DNA of 64,000 bases, from positions 373,401 through 437,400 of the forward strand of contig CP143625.1 in NCBI GenBank assembly GCA_036362785.1, written 5' to 3'. This document shows, piece by piece, positions 14,964 to 24,857 of this stretch. The notes beneath the pieces were generated by a model. That model was given only the letters and a program-made list of their open reading frames with translations. It was not told the DNA's origin and ran no database searches. Position 1 is the first letter of the stretch. Each line of letters begins with the position of its first letter. Both the position numbers and the translations under genes were made by a program. The stretch is from a beta proteobacterium MWH-UniP1. GTDB lineage: Bacteria > Pseudomonadota > Gammaproteobacteria > Burkholderiales > Burkholderiaceae_A.

Positions 14964-15434
14964 ATGCTTGCAATAACGGAAAGCAGTCTAGAGAACAGCG
15001 CGTCGAGCGCTACCGAGCAACTCGCTGCTTTGAACACCATGCCCATGACTGAGATCTGGAAACTCTGGGACCGAAATTTCCCGAGACGACCAAAGCACAC
15101 GAATCGAAGCTTTTTGGTTTCTCGGTTGGCATTTCGGATTCAAGAAAAAGCCTATGGTGGCCTTCCCGCAAAGCTGAAGGACTACCTCATCGACTGCGGA
15201 GAGCGACATTCAAAGATTAAGTCAGGTCGTGGGCGGGAGAGGCACCTCATGCCTGGCAGCGTCTTAGTTCGCGAATTTGAAGGTCAAGAATATCGAGTGC
15301 TTGTCGCTGCAGACGGCTTTTACGAAGTCAACGGAAAGCGCTTCAAGAGCTTGTCTGCGGCAGCAAAGGAGATCACTGGCGGTCATCGCAGTGGCCCTAA
15401 GTTTTTTGGGCTTCCTGAAAAGAGGCGCGAATGA
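14964..15434 (+). CDS. DUF2924 family protein
   Basis: A 156-residue protein of the DUF2924 type, recognised by the N-terminal LAALNTMPMTEIWKLWDRNF helix, the following RPKHTNRSFLVSRLAFRIQE, and the C-terminal LVREFEGQEYRVLVAADGFY and KRFKSLSAAAKEITGGHRSG segments. The last part resembles a small DNA-binding domain of mobile elements. The biochemical role is unknown. Genes of this family are usually found directly before a large serine recombinase, as here (four-base ATGA overlap), so it is probably a partner or directionality factor for integration. I chose the ATG at 14964, which has AAGGAGAG upstream; an earlier in-frame ATG at 14898 has no such site. Confidence 0.85.
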   Translation: MLAITESSLENSASSATEQLAALNTMPMTEIWKLWDRNFPRRPKHTNRSFLVSRLAFRIQEKAYGGLPAKLKDYLIDCGERHSKIKSGRGRERHLMPGSVLVREFEGQEYRVLVAADGFYEVNGKRFKSLSAAAKEITGGHRSGPKFFGLPEKRRE

Positions 15435-17296
15435 AGGGAGCCAAGAAGAAGGATTTGATGGCTCCGGGATTGAATCCCGAGGTGAGAATGAAGCGGTGCG
15501 CAGTCTATTGCCGCGTGTCGAGTGATGAGAACCTAGATCAGTCTTTTAATTCGATTGATGCGCAGCGCGAGGCTGGGTTGTCCTTTATCCGAAGTCAGCA
15601 AGCTGAAGGGTGGGTGCCGCTTGATGGCACCTATGAGGACCCGGGGTTTTCAGGAGGCAATATGGAGCGCCCCGGCCTGCAGCGGCTCTTTCGGGATATC
15701 AGATCGGGCTTGGTCGACATGGTGGTGGTCTACAAGATTGACCGCCTATCAAGGTCGCTTGCGGATTTCGCAAAGATGGTTGAGATGTTTGATGGCTATA
15801 ACGTGAGCTTTAGCGCAGTGACCCAGCAGATCAACTCGGCAAGCTCAATGGGTCGGCTCATGCTCAACGTACTTCTATCGTTTGCGCAGTTTGAGCGTGA
15901 AGTGACGGGCGAACGCATCCGAGACAAGATTGCCGCAGCGAAGGCTAAAGGTATGTGGATGGGCGGCCCCGTTCCCCATGGCTATCAGGTGATTGAACGA
16001 AAGCTCGTAGTCCAGCCCGACGAGGCCAAGGTGGTGAAACGGATCTTTCAGGACTTTGCGGAGTTGCGCTCAGTCGCGATGGTAATCCAGGGGCTTAAGA
16101 AAGACGGATTGAATGCGAGATCTGGAAAACCGTTTGCGCAGCAGACTATTCGGACGCTGCTGACGAACCGAACATACATCGGAGAGCTAAACCACAAGGA
16201 GAAATCCCATCCCGGGTTACATGATCCGATCATTGACCGAGGGCTATTCGATTGCGTTCAGGAGATCTTTGAGCATGATGCTCGCCTGCGAGGCTCTCGA
16301 AATCCGAGAACTGCTTTTTACGCCTTGCTTAGCGGACTTTTGTTCGGGCCCAATGGGGTAAAGATGCTGGCGACATGGTCCCGGGGGAAGACAGGGCAAA
16401 AGTTTCGCTATTACCGAATGCTTGGTTACGGAGGCAAGGCCCAGCCAACTCGACGCTCGATGATGTTCGCAATGAAAGAGGTAGATCGGCTTGTGCTTGA
16501 TCAGGTTTACAGTGTCTTGAAGACACCCACAATACTTGAAAGCACCATTCTGGAGGTCGAGAAGGTGCGCCCGGATATCAGCGAGCTATCGGTCTACCAG
16601 GCCATGCAAAACATGGCAGCGATCTGGAACGAGCTCTACCCGCAAGAGCAGCGAAAAATCATCGAGACGCTGATCGAGCGCGTGGTCTTGTCAGACCAGG
16701 AGTTGGAAATCACCTGGAAGTGGATTGATTGGAATGTGTCGCTTAATCAGTTCCGCCCGAATGGGATTCCTGCGGAGTTGGTGCGTAGGGAGGCCGTGGG
16801 CAGAATGGACATGATCAAGGTCGTAGGGGAGATTCAGACCATCAATGTAGAGCCCTCAGCTGAGGGCGAGCGGCCGGTGGTAAAGACAGTCATCCCGATT
16901 CGCCATCGGCGCAAGGGAATCAAAAATGTCATCGAACCTAATCCTGCATTGTCGGCCGAAGGTGCCGGACCCCAAGAGAAGCCCCAATTCGAAATGCCGC
17001 TGCTCACGGCACTAAGCCGAGCCTTTTATTGGCAATGGCTCTTGGATGAGGGAAAAGTCGAAAGCGGTAGCGAGATTGCGCGCAGGGAGGGATTGCACCC
17101 ATCTACGGTCAACGAACTGCTGCGGTTAACGATCCTTGCGCCGAATCTGGTTCAGAAGATCTTGACGGGGGAACAACCTGAGGGGCTCAGCATTCTGTGG
17201 TTCACCCGGAACCGGTTACCAGTAGAGTGGAGCGCACAGGAATTGATCCTCACCGATGCTATGTTGGGGGCCTCAGCGAGCCAGCGAGCGCAGTGA
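15431..17296 (+). CDS. Large serine recombinase (island integrase)
   Basis: A 621-residue site-specific recombinase. The N-terminal resolvase domain covers about 20-165, with the catalytic serine at 30 (YCRVSSDEN) and the arginine-bearing YKIDRLSRSLADF segment. The recombinase domain follows (about 190-290, PHGYQVIERK through NRTYIGELNHKEKS), and a long C-terminal region ends in a helix-turn-helix (GSEIARREGLHPSTVNELLR). The zinc-ribbon cysteines seen in many relatives are not apparent. It most likely integrates and excises this island. Its start overlaps the DUF2924 stop by four bases and its end overlaps the convergent DUF3800 gene by 24 bases. No tyrosine integrase is present, although the island lies close to ssrA. 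Confidence 0.92.
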   Translation: MKGAKKKDLMAPGLNPEVRMKRCAVYCRVSSDENLDQSFNSIDAQREAGLSFIRSQQAEGWVPLDGTYEDPGFSGGNMERPGLQRLFRDIRSGLVDMVVVYKIDRLSRSLADFAKMVEMFDGYNVSFSAVTQQINSASSMGRLMLNVLLSFAQFEREVTGERIRDKIAAAKAKGMWMGGPVPHGYQVIERKLVVQPDEAKVVKRIFQDFAELRSVAMVIQGLKKDGLNARSGKPFAQQTIRTLLTNRTYIGELNHKEKSHPGLHDPIIDRGLFDCVQEIFEHDARLRGSRNPRTAFYALLSGLLFGPNGVKMLATWSRGKTGQKFRYYRMLGYGGKAQPTRRSMMFAMKEVDRLVLDQVYSVLKTPTILESTILEVEKVRPDISELSVYQAMQNMAAIWNELYPQEQRKIIETLIERVVLSDQELEITWKWIDWNVSLNQFRPNGIPAELVRREAVGRMDMIKVVGEIQTINVEPSAEGERPVVKTVIPIRHRRKGIKNVIEPNPALSAEGAGPQEKPQFEMPLLTALSRAFYWQWLLDEGKVESGSEIARREGLHPSTVNELLRLTILAPNLVQKILTGEQPEGLSILWFTRNRLPVEWSAQELILTDAMLGASASQRAQ

Positions 17297-18100
17297 TTGA
17301 GGGCAGATCTGGTAAAAAAACTCCGCTGCCACTCCTCGTTTTGTTTGGGGATAAATATTACTTGCTTGAAGCGCGAGCGGTGAGAGCGCGGAAATCCACG
17401 TTTCGAGTTTATCTTTTTCCTCGTTGTATTTGGGTTCTCCATGCCCTTCCTTTACTTCCGCATATCGACGAAGAAAATAGGACAAAAAATCAGCGACTTG
17501 GATCATGGGCACATGCTTTGAATCTGCAAAATACGGAGTGTCGATAATGTGCGACAAGGCATCGGATTTTTTCTTTCGCTGATAAAAAGTGTCAATCCAG
17601 TCGGGTGGGTTGGCAAGTAGGCTGGCGGGCCGTGGCTCTTCATGGCCTTTCTTATCAAATACTAGGAGAGTATGGCCCTTACTTTTTTCCTCTCTTTGGA
17701 AGGTTTTCTGCACCGCGAGAATGCAGTGGAACGCAGCAGCTTGATATGGGGAAGTGAGTGTTGAGCCGACTGTGGATTCCGATCGCAGAGATTCAAAGGC
17801 AGCTTTGTTGACCGCACTGTAAACAAACTTGTGTTTTCGGGTCGAAAGCCAGTCGATGATCTGAGAAACATACATAGCTCGTTCCAGGCCGGTCATGCTC
17901 CTGAAGCTTTTGTTGCCCGGATAGAAATCTTTAGTGTGAAGCTCGTCTAAGTTAGACCCTACGACGTTGCTGAGGTTTAGCAGTAGGTCTGCCCATTCCC
18001 TCTTGGTAATGTGCATCCGCTGCGCATCGACTATGACGCCCACTACTACTGCTATGGGCTCTGATCCGGTACCGCTCTCGTCGAAGTAGCATAGTTTCAT
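17273..18100 (-). CDS. DUF3800 domain protein
   Basis: The 275-residue protein shows the features of the DUF3800 family, which has an RNase H-like fold: an N-terminal YFDESG (residues 5-10), a central HTLLVFDKKGHEEP and a C-terminal HVPMIQVADFLSYFLRRYAE. The acidic residues in these motifs would form a metal-binding site, so nuclease activity is plausible but unproven. I chose the ATG at 18100; a TTG two codons earlier is possible. The gene is AT-richer than the core chromosome and converges on the recombinase gene. Genes of this family are often found in mobile and defence regions. Confidence 0.85.
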   Translation of the reverse strand: MKLCYFDESGTGSEPIAVVVGVIVDAQRMHITKREWADLLLNLSNVVGSNLDELHTKDFYPGNKSFRSMTGLERAMYVSQIIDWLSTRKHKFVYSAVNKAAFESLRSESTVGSTLTSPYQAAAFHCILAVQKTFQREEKSKGHTLLVFDKKGHEEPRPASLLANPPDWIDTFYQRKKKSDALSHIIDTPYFADSKHVPMIQVADFLSYFLRRYAEVKEGHGEPKYNEEKDKLETWISALSPLALQASNIYPQTKRGVAAEFFYQICPQSLRSLAR

Positions 18101-18106
18101 TAGCAA

Positions 18107-18321
18107 AGTGTAAGTTCGATTTTTTTTTGGGCGGGGTAGTTGGTTTCAAACACCTGTCTCGAAACCCGCTTCACATCGCGGTAGGGGCTGCTGCTATCAG
18201 CAAGTCAACAGAGAAAAGAGACGAAGTCTCGCCCTTTGGGCCGGCTTTTCGGCGTTTCTGGGGGCGTGGAATCCGCAACCCCGGCGGGCCAGATCCGCTC
18301 CAGCATTGGGGTTTCGGGCAA
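18107..18321. other. Probable island/chromosome junction next to ssrA
   Basis: This stretch of about 215 bases has no supported gene. It contains a run of T with adjacent G (18120-18135) and a short palindrome GAGAC-GAA-GTCTC near 18217. It lies between the last island gene and the terminator of ssrA, so the right attachment site of the island should be here. I looked for a second copy of the 3' end of ssrA elsewhere in the window and found none by eye. Confidence 0.4.
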
Positions 18322-18355
18322 ACAAAAAGGGCCCAGAACCAGGTCTGAGCCCTTT
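18322..18355 (-). terminator. Rho-independent terminator of ssrA
   Basis: AAAGGGC (18326-18332) pairs with GCCCTTT (18349-18355), and the stem continues through CAGA/TCTG. Read on the minus strand it is followed by TTTTTG. It lies directly after the encoded CCA end of the tmRNA. Confidence 0.8.
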
Positions 18356-18359
18356 GTAA

Positions 18360-18723
18360 TGGTGGAGCCGGCGGGAATTGAACCCGCGTCCGCAAGTCTT
18401 CCAAAGACAGTTCTACATACTTAGTCGATTTATTTAAATTTAACTGAAGTGCTTAGCCAACCGACAGGCCGGCACTCAGCGATCCACTTGTTTTAGGCAC
18501 CGGATCCATGGCGTATCCGATGACGATCTGATGTGCATGACACTGCTGCGGTTTAACCCGCCCAGCCCATCAGAGAGCTGGTGCAGCGCTCGCTAGCAAT
18601 TAAGCTGCGAGTGCAAAACGTTCGTCGTTTGCGTTTATTTAATTTCGACTGTATTTACGAGGGAATCGAGCCTCGGTATGCCCTGCGCTTCTTCATTACC
18701 CACGTCGAAACCGGGTCGGCCCC
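18360..18723 (-). ncRNA. ssrA: Transfer-messenger RNA (tmRNA)
   Basis: tmRNA rescues stalled ribosomes and adds a degradation tag. On the minus strand the gene starts with GGGGCCGACCCGGTTTCGAC at 18723 and ends with GGTTCAATTCCCGCCGGCTC and CACCA at 18360. The two ends form the acceptor stem with one G-U pair, and the T-arm and encoded CCA are intact. The tag frame (18632 down to 18600) reads GCA AAC GAC GAA CGT TTT GCA CTC GCA GCT TAA, giving ANDERFALAA, a typical betaproteobacterial tag. The length of 364 bases is normal. The accessory region begins just past its terminator. Confidence 0.97.
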
Positions 18724-18872
18724 AATTTCTTTGTGTTGTGGCCCGGTACGACTCCGGATCACGTTGATTCAGAGTGCAGTATCGGCCAGAAGTTCCGCAG
18801 AAACAAGGCCTTGATCTAGCCCGAGCTCTCTTTGCCTTCAGCTTCCCCAGGGGGAATTAGTTTGCTTGCAGG

Positions 18873-19568
18873 CTAGAGAAGGCGAATCAAATCCTGGGCT
18901 TGCTTCACCACGGCATCCGCCCCCCACTCGCGGGGCCAGGGGGCCTGGACATGGTGGCCAAAGTCACAGCCAATCGTCCAGGTGCCTGCCGCATAGCCGC
19001 TTTCAATATCCCGCGCATCGTCACCCACATAGACCACCGCCTGCGGGGGCAGGGCAAGCATCTCGATCGCATGGACCATCGGGGCGGGGTGGGGCTTGGC
19101 GTGCGGCGTGGTATCCCCACCCACCACCACCGCGCAGCGGTCCCACAGATTGATTTGTTTGAGCAGTGGCTCGGTAAACCGCATGACCTTGTTGGTCACA
19201 ATCCCCCAGGCAATATTCTGGGCATCCAGCGCATCCACCACCTCGTCCATGCCGGGCCAGAAGTCGGTGTTATCGGCCAGGCACTCGGAATAAATATCTA
19301 AAAAAGCGAGCCGCAAGGGCTCGTACTCGGGGTGATCCACTGGGATATTCAACCCCTTGGTGATCATGCCCCGGGCACCTTGAGACACCCAGGGCCGCAG
19401 CTCCTCAACCGGCATGGGCGCTAAGCCCGATCGCTGCCGAAGCACATTGGCCGCCTTGGCCAGATCTGGCGCGGAATCAAGTAAGGTGCCATCCAAATCA
19501 AACAGCATGGCCCGCCTGGGCTGGGCGGCCCATTGGTCCTGCCAGTTGTGTCTTGCTTGGGGTTTCAC
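18873..19568 (-). CDS. gph: Phosphoglycolate phosphatase (HAD family)
   Basis: This enzyme removes phosphate from 2-phosphoglycolate. The 231-residue protein has the HAD motif [15 protein letters not shown] (nucleophile Asp), motif II in GIVTNK, the motif III lysine in AKPHPAPM and motif [18 protein letters not shown]. An N-terminal extension of about 18 residues precedes the core. It overlaps the end of ubiG by four bases, an arrangement common in Burkholderiales and Gammaproteobacteria. Related HAD phosphatases are hard to tell apart, so the substrate rests on the ubiG neighbour. Confidence 0.88.
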   Translation of the reverse strand: MKPQARHNWQDQWAAQPRRAMLFDLDGTLLDSAPDLAKAANVLRQRSGLAPMPVEELRPWVSQGARGMITKGLNIPVDHPEYEPLRLAFLDIYSECLADNTDFWPGMDEVVDALDAQNIAWGIVTNKVMRFTEPLLKQINLWDRCAVVVGGDTTPHAKPHPAPMVHAIEMLALPPQAVVYVGDDARDIESGYAAGTWTIGCDFGHHVQAPWPREWGADAVVKQAQDLIRLL

Positions 19569-20266
19569 TGCGGCTTGCGATAGGCCATCAGGTAGTTCAC
19601 GCTGGTATCCCGGCCCAGAGAATAGACCTGGGTAATGGGGTTGTAGCTCATGCCCAGCATTTCTTTTAAGTCCAGATTGGCGTCCCGCGCGGCATCCGCT
19701 AGTTCGGAAGGCTTGATGAACTTGGCGTACTCGTGCGTGCCCTTGGGCAGGATGCGCAGCACGTACTCCGCACCCACAATCGCAAACAAAAACGACTTGG
19801 GGTTGCGGTTAATCGTTGAGAAAAACACCCAGCCACCGGGCTTGGCCATCTTGGCGCAGGCGGCAATGGTGGCCGCTGGATCGGGAACGTGCTCCAGCAT
19901 TTCCATGCAGGTGACCACATCGTATTGGCCAGCTTCGCGCTCAGCCAGATCTTCGGCGGAAATTGACTCGTAATCGACCTTCACGCCAGTCTCTAGCCCA
20001 TGCAACTGGGCGACTTTCAGGGGCTTGTCGGCCAGGTCGATGCCTTTGACCTGGGCGCCCAGCTTGGCCATGCTCTCAGCCAGAATGCCGCCGCCACAGC
20101 CGACATCCACCACCTTTTTGCTGGGGATCTGGGCCAAGCCGTCAATCCAGGTCAGCCGCAGGGGGTTGATCTGGTGAAGGGGTTTGAATTCGCTATTGGG
20201 GTCCCACCAGCGGGAGGCCAAAGCACTAAATTTTTCAAGTTCTGCGCGATCTACGTTCATGGTCAA
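19565..20266 (-). CDS. ubiG: Ubiquinone biosynthesis O-methyltransferase UbiG
   Basis: UbiG performs both O-methylations of ubiquinone synthesis with S-adenosylmethionine. The 233-residue protein begins with the diagnostic [20 protein letters not shown], has the SAM motif [16 protein letters not shown] at about 53-68 and the EMLEHVPDP segment near 120. The length matches the family. It is followed by gph with a four-base overlap. A second ubiquinone gene, ubiA, lies at 35,474. Confidence 0.95.
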   Translation of the reverse strand: MTMNVDRAELEKFSALASRWWDPNSEFKPLHQINPLRLTWIDGLAQIPSKKVVDVGCGGGILAESMAKLGAQVKGIDLADKPLKVAQLHGLETGVKVDYESISAEDLAEREAGQYDVVTCMEMLEHVPDPAATIAACAKMAKPGGWVFFSTINRNPKSFLFAIVGAEYVLRILPKGTHEYAKFIKPSELADAARDANLDLKEMLGMSYNPITQVYSLGRDTSVNYLMAYRKPQ

Positions 20267-20275
20267 AGCATAAAT

Positions 20276-20308
20276 TAAAAAGGGCCCCGCGAATTTTCAC
20301 GGAGCCCC
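20276..20308 (-). terminator. Rho-independent terminator after ompA
   Basis: On the minus strand a GC-rich hairpin (GGGGCTCCGTG, loop AAAATT, then CGCGGGGCCC) is followed by TTTTTAATT. It lies between the ompA stop and the ubiG start and ends the ompA message. Confidence 0.75.
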
Positions 20309-20329
20309 CTGGGTTAAAGACTAACTGGC

Positions 20330-20980
20330 TTATTTCACGTTACGGGTGCCGACCACTTCGACTTCCACGCGACGGTTCTTGGCGCGGCCTTCTTTGGTCT
20401 TGTTATCCGCAACAGGCTGGCTCTCGCCCTTGCCCTCGGTGTGGATGCGGTTAGCGGCAATGCCCTGGCTCACCAGATAGGCTTTTACAGCCGCAGCACG
20501 GCGCTCAGACAGTTTCTGGTTGTAGGCATCGGTGCCAACCCAGTCGGCATGGCCAACGGCCACGATGACTTCCAGGTTCAATTCCTTGGCCTGGGCAGCC
20601 AGGCGGTCCAAAACGACCTTACCTTCGGGCTTCACAACGGATTTGTCGAAATCAAACAGGGTGTCGCCCTTGAGCGTCACTTTTTCAACGACGGGCTTGG
20701 GTGGGGCTGCGGGTGTCCGAGCGGCAGCGCCTGCAGCCGCAGGGGCGGGTGCAGCGGCGGCCTTGGGTACCAAGTCAGGGTCGCACTCGGCGGTGGCCAT
20801 CTGGGGTGTCCAGTAGCCCGTGCGCCAGCACAGACCAAAGCCGCTTTTTACCGTGCCACCCAGGGACTGGACATAGCCATTGGCCTGGGCCGGCGCCTGA
20901 GCAGCGGCGGGCGCAGCAACCAGAACCGTGGTCGAAAGAACGGCTGCGGAGAGCAGTCCGGAAAACAAAGTTTTAAACAT
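20330..20980 (-). CDS. ompA: OmpA-family outer membrane protein
   Basis: A 216-residue cell-envelope protein. It has an N-terminal signal peptide with an Ala-rich cleavage region (LVAAPAAAQA), a short domain typical of Burkholderiales OmpA (GLCWRTGYWTPQMATAECDP), an Ala/Pro linker and the peptidoglycan-binding OmpA domain (LFDFDKSVVKPEGKVVLD, then RIHTEGKGESQP and GRAKNRRVEV). I chose the ATG at 20980, which has AGGGAGA upstream and leads straight into the signal peptide; an earlier in-frame ATG adds 26 residues unlike a signal. It lacks a transmembrane beta-barrel of the enterobacterial type. A terminator follows. gyrA is divergent. Confidence 0.92.
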   Translation of the reverse strand: MFKTLFSGLLSAAVLSTTVLVAAPAAAQAPAQANGYVQSLGGTVKSGFGLCWRTGYWTPQMATAECDPDLVPKAAAAPAPAAAGAAARTPAAPPKPVVEKVTLKGDTLFDFDKSVVKPEGKVVLDRLAAQAKELNLEVIVAVGHADWVGTDAYNQKLSERRAAAVKAYLVSQGIAANRIHTEGKGESQPVADNKTKEGRAKNRRVEVEVVGTRNVK

Positions 20981-21091
20981 TTGGATCTCCCTATTCTTAG
21001 TGTTAAGGACCGCACGAACACCAGACAGCGCGCCGTACAGGGTTACAAATGGTGCCACAAGTCGGTGGAATTAAAAAGGTAAAATCGCGCG

Positions 21092-23734
21092 ATGGAATCC
21101 TTCGCCAAAGAGACCCTGCCAGTTAGCCTGGAACAGGAAATGCGCCGCTCGTACCTGGATTACGCCATGAGCGTGATCGTGGGGCGAGCCCTCCCGGACG
21201 TTCGCGATGGCCTAAAGCCAGTCCACCGACGTGTGCTTTATGCCATGCATGAGCTTAACAACGATTGGAACCGGGCCTATAAGAAATCTGCACGTATCGT
21301 GGGTGATGTGATCGGTAAATACCACCCGCACGGGGATTCTGCGGTCTACGACACGATTGTCCGTATGGCCCAGGACTTTTCCCTGCGCTACATGCTGGTC
21401 GACGGCCAGGGCAACTTTGGCTCGGTGGACGGCGATAACGCCGCCGCCATGCGGTACACGGAAATCCGTCTTTCCAAGATTGCCCATTCGCTGCTGGAAG
21501 ACCTGGACAAAGAGACGGTTGACTTTGGCCCCAACTACGACGGCAGTGAAAAAGAGCCGCTGATCATGCCGGCGCGCCTGCCGAACCTGTTGATTAACGG
21601 GTCGTCTGGCATTGCCGTGGGCATGGCCACCAATATCCCGCCGCACAACCTGTCGGAAGTAATCGAGGGCTGCTTAAAGGTCTTGGAAAACCCAGAGATC
21701 ACGGTCGATGAGTTGATCGATCTGATCCCGGCGCCAGACTTCCCCACCGCCGGCATTATTTATGGCTTAAGCGGGGTGCGCGAGGGCTATCGCACTGGCC
21801 GTGGCCGTGTGGTCATGCGGGCCAAGACCCACTTTGAAGACATTGATAAGGGTGCACGCCAGGCCATCATCATTGATGAGCTGCCGTACCAGGTGAACAA
21901 ACGCAATCTGCTCGAGCGGATTGCTGAGCATGTCAATGAAAAGCGGATCGAGGGCATCTCGGATATTCGGGATGAATCCGACAAATCTGGCATGCGGGTG
22001 GTGATTGAATTAAAGCGCGGCGAAGTGCCCGAAGTGGTGCTGAACAATCTGTACAAGAACACCCAGCTGCAAGACACCTTTGGCATGAACATGGTGGCCT
22101 TGGTGGATGGCCAGCCGCGCACGCTGAACTTAAAGCAGATGCTGGCGGCCTTTATCGATCACCGCCGCGAAGTGGTCACCCGCCGCACCGTGTTCGAGCT
22201 GCGCAAGGCTCGTGATCGCGGCCACATCTTGGAAGGCTTGGCGGTTGCCGTGTCTAACATGGACGAGATGATTGCGCTGATTAAGGGTTCGCCCACGCCA
22301 GTCGTGGCCAAACGAGAGTTGATGGCCCGCACCTGGCAGGCCACACTCGTGAAAGAGTTGTTGGCCCGTGCCACCACCGCCACGATCTCGGAAGCCTTTA
22401 GGCCTGAGGGCATTGGCGAAGAGTTTGGTCTTAAGAACGATGGCTATAAATTGTCCGACATTCAAGCCAGCGAAATCCTGCAGATGCGTCTGCAGCGTTT
22501 AACAGGCTTAGAGCAAGACAAGATCGTTCAGGAATACAAAGAAGTCATCGAGAAGATTGCCGATCTGCTCGATATCTTGGCCAGACCTGAGCGCATCAAG
22601 CAAATCATTTCGGATGAGTTGATTGCCATTCGCCAAGAGTTTGGCGATGCCCGCCGAAGCGTGATCGAGGTCAATGCGGAAGAGTTGCAGACCGAAGACC
22701 TGATCACCCCGCAAGAAATGGTAGTCACACTCTCGCACACGGGCTATATCAAGAGCCAGCCGCTATCGGAATATCGCGCACAGCGCCGTGGTGGTCGTGG
22801 CAAGCAGGCCGCTGCAACCAAAGAAGACGATTGGATTGACCAGCTCTTTATCGCCAACACCCACGACATGATCTTGGCGTTCTCTGATCGCGGCCGTGTT
22901 TATTGGTTGAAAGTTTGGGAAGTCCCGCAGGGTAGCCGTACATCCCGCGGCAAGCCATTGGTCAATGTCTGGCCGCTCGAGCCCAACGAGAAAATCACTG
23001 TGGTGCTGCCGGTTAAGCAGTTTGATGAGAACCGCTACGTGTTTATGGCGACATCATTGGGTACCGTGAAGAAAACGCCGTTGGCGAATTTCTCGCGGCC
23101 CATGAAGCGCGGCATCATCGCCGTGAGTTTGGATGAGGGCGACCATTTGATTGGCGCTGCGATTACCGATGGCCAGCACGATGTGATGCTGTTCTCTGAC
23201 GCTGGAAAGGCCGTGCGTTTCGATGAAGCCGATGTTCGGCCCATGGGCCGAGAGGCACGTGGCGTGCGTGGCATGAACTTAGAAGACGGCCAGCGTGTGA
23301 TTGCCATGCTCGTTGCCGAAAGCGAGACGCAGTCGGTGCTAACGGCCACTGAAAACGGATTTGGTAAGCGCACCCCAATTGCGGAATACACCCGCCATGG
23401 CCGTGGTACCAAGGGCATGATCGCCATTCAAACCACTGAGCGTAATGGCAAGGTCGTGGGTGCAGTTTTAGTGGATGCCAATGACGAGATCATGCTGATT
23501 ACCGATAAGGGCGTGTTGGTCCGCACCCGTGTTTCCGAGGTTCGCGAGATGGGCCGTGCCACACAGGGTGTGACACTGATGGCCGTGGATGACGGTAGTC
23601 TGTTGGCGGGATTGCAGCGGATTTTAGAAAGTGATGTGCCAGAGGGTGATACGGCGGATGATGTGAATCCAAGCGCCGCATCGGATTTGGGTAGCGCAGC
23701 AGCTGAGGGTCAGGATTCAGATGCGTCCGTATAA
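21092..23734 (+). CDS. gyrA: DNA gyrase subunit A
   Basis: GyrA cuts and rejoins DNA during ATP-driven supercoiling. The 880-residue protein keeps E. coli numbering at the N-terminus: catalytic Tyr122 (AAMRYTEIR) and Ser83 and Asp87 in [11 protein letters not shown], the residues of the quinolone-sensitive form. The GyrA box QRRGGRG of the C-terminal wrapping domain is present ([12 protein letters not shown]). An acidic, variable tail ends the protein. The stop overlaps the start of serC by 14 bases, so gyrA leads a long cluster that runs through serC, pheA, hisC, tyrA and aroA-cmk. Confidence 0.98.
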   Translation: MESFAKETLPVSLEQEMRRSYLDYAMSVIVGRALPDVRDGLKPVHRRVLYAMHELNNDWNRAYKKSARIVGDVIGKYHPHGDSAVYDTIVRMAQDFSLRYMLVDGQGNFGSVDGDNAAAMRYTEIRLSKIAHSLLEDLDKETVDFGPNYDGSEKEPLIMPARLPNLLINGSSGIAVGMATNIPPHNLSEVIEGCLKVLENPEITVDELIDLIPAPDFPTAGIIYGLSGVREGYRTGRGRVVMRAKTHFEDIDKGARQAIIIDELPYQVNKRNLLERIAEHVNEKRIEGISDIRDESDKSGMRVVIELKRGEVPEVVLNNLYKNTQLQDTFGMNMVALVDGQPRTLNLKQMLAAFIDHRREVVTRRTVFELRKARDRGHILEGLAVAVSNMDEMIALIKGSPTPVVAKRELMARTWQATLVKELLARATTATISEAFRPEGIGEEFGLKNDGYKLSDIQASEILQMRLQRLTGLEQDKIVQEYKEVIEKIADLLDILARPERIKQIISDELIAIRQEFGDARRSVIEVNAEELQTEDLITPQEMVVTLSHTGYIKSQPLSEYRAQRRGGRGKQAAATKEDDWIDQLFIANTHDMILAFSDRGRVYWLKVWEVPQGSRTSRGKPLVNVWPLEPNEKITVVLPVKQFDENRYVFMATSLGTVKKTPLANFSRPMKRGIIAVSLDEGDHLIGAAITDGQHDVMLFSDAGKAVRFDEADVRPMGREARGVRGMNLEDGQRVIAMLVAESETQSVLTATENGFGKRTPIAEYTRHGRGTKGMIAIQTTERNGKVVGAVLVDANDEIMLITDKGVLVRTRVSEVREMGRATQGVTLMAVDDGSLLAGLQRILESDVPEGDTADDVNPSAASDLGSAAAEGQDSDASV

Positions 23735-24857
23735 CTTTGCGGCTGGCCCGGCTACGTTGCCGGAGTCAGTCTTAAAGCGCGCTGCCGATGAGATGCTCAA
23801 CTGGAATAACTCGGGCATGTCGGTCATGGAGATGTCCCACCGTGGCCCGGTGTACCTGGGTATTTTCGAGAAGATCGTTGCGGACTTTCGGCGGCTGCTA
23901 AAGCTACCCGAGCACTACAAAATCATCTTCATGCAGGGCGGGGCGACTGCCCAGAATGCCCTGGTGCCACTGAACATTTTGGGTGCCAATCGTAAGGCCG
24001 ACTATGTCAACACCGGCCACTGGTCGACGAAGTCGATCAATGAAGCGCGTCAGTATGGCGATGTGCATTTGGCAGCAAGTGCTGAAGATATCGCGGCAGG
24101 CAGTGACCAGGGCGCAGGTCACCCGTTTACCTTTATTCCATCATTTTCCAAGTGGCGTGTTCGGCCCGATAGTTCTTACCTGCACATCTGCGGCAATGAA
24201 ACCATTGGCGGTGTGGAGTATTGGGACTGGCCGGATATGCAGGCACTGGGTGCGGGCGATGTGCCGCTGGTGGTGGATATGTCTTCCCATGTGCTGTCAC
24301 GGCCCATCGACATGTCGAAGTTTGCGCTGGCCTATGGCGGTGCACAAAAGAACTTAGGGATTGCTGGTTTGACCTTTGTGATTTTTGATGAAGAGTTGAT
24401 TCGTAGCCGCGTGCCCAAGCCCCAGCCGGGCTGCCCCACGGTCTTTGATTACCGCAAGGTCTTGGACAACGATTCCATGTTCAACACCCCCCCAACGTTT
24501 GCGATCTATCTGACCGGGTTGCTCTTGGAGTGGATTGATGCCCAGGGCGGAGTGGAAGCCTTGGCCGCAAAGAATGATGCCAAAGCAAAGCTGCTCTACG
24601 GCTTTTTAGATCAATCCAAGTTTTATCAGACCCGTGTGGTGAAGGCCGCGCGCTCGTATATGAACGTGCCGTTTTATCTGCCCGATGATCGGCTCTATGA
24701 GCCCTTCTTAAAAGGTGCCCAGGCGCGCGGCTTGTTGAGCTTAAAGGGCCATAAGGCCGTGGGTGGACTTCGTGCCAGCATCTATAACGCCATGCCGATT
24801 GAGGGTGTGCAGGCACTCGTTGCCTGGATGACGGAGTTTGAAAAGGAACACGCATGA
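23721..24857 (+). CDS. serC: Phosphoserine aminotransferase
   Basis: SerC makes 3-phosphoserine from 3-phosphohydroxypyruvate and glutamate and also serves pyridoxal phosphate synthesis. The 378-residue protein begins with the family hallmark [15 protein letters not shown] and carries the pyridoxal-phosphate lysine in [13 protein letters not shown], with [11 protein letters not shown] and QGGATAQNA around the cofactor site. The start overlaps gyrA by 14 bases and the stop overlaps pheA by four. Confidence 0.97.
   Translation: MRPYNFAAGPATLPESVLKRAADEMLNWNNSGMSVMEMSHRGPVYLGIFEKIVADFRRLLKLPEHYKIIFMQGGATAQNALVPLNILGANRKADYVNTGHWSTKSINEARQYGDVHLAASAEDIAAGSDQGAGHPFTFIPSFSKWRVRPDSSYLHICGNETIGGVEYWDWPDMQALGAGDVPLVVDMSSHVLSRPIDMSKFALAYGGAQKNLGIAGLTFVIFDEELIRSRVPKPQPGCPTVFDYRKVLDNDSMFNTPPTFAIYLTGLLLEWIDAQGGVEALAAKNDAKAKLLYGFLDQSKFYQTRVVKAARSYMNVPFYLPDDRLYEPFLKGAQARGLLSLKGHKAVGGLRASIYNAMPIEGVQALVAWMTEFEKEHA

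Noticed and set aside
18107..18360. Integration into the 3' end of ssrA with a duplicated att core
   Set aside because: The ssrA gene and its terminator are intact and I found no second copy of the acceptor-stem sequence elsewhere in the window; the recombinase is of the serine type. The far end may lie outside the window, so the idea is not excluded for a larger region.
18127..18424. Short open frames downstream of ssrA on both strands
   Set aside because: They overlap one another, the ssrA terminator and part of the tmRNA, and show no ribosome-binding site or conserved motif.
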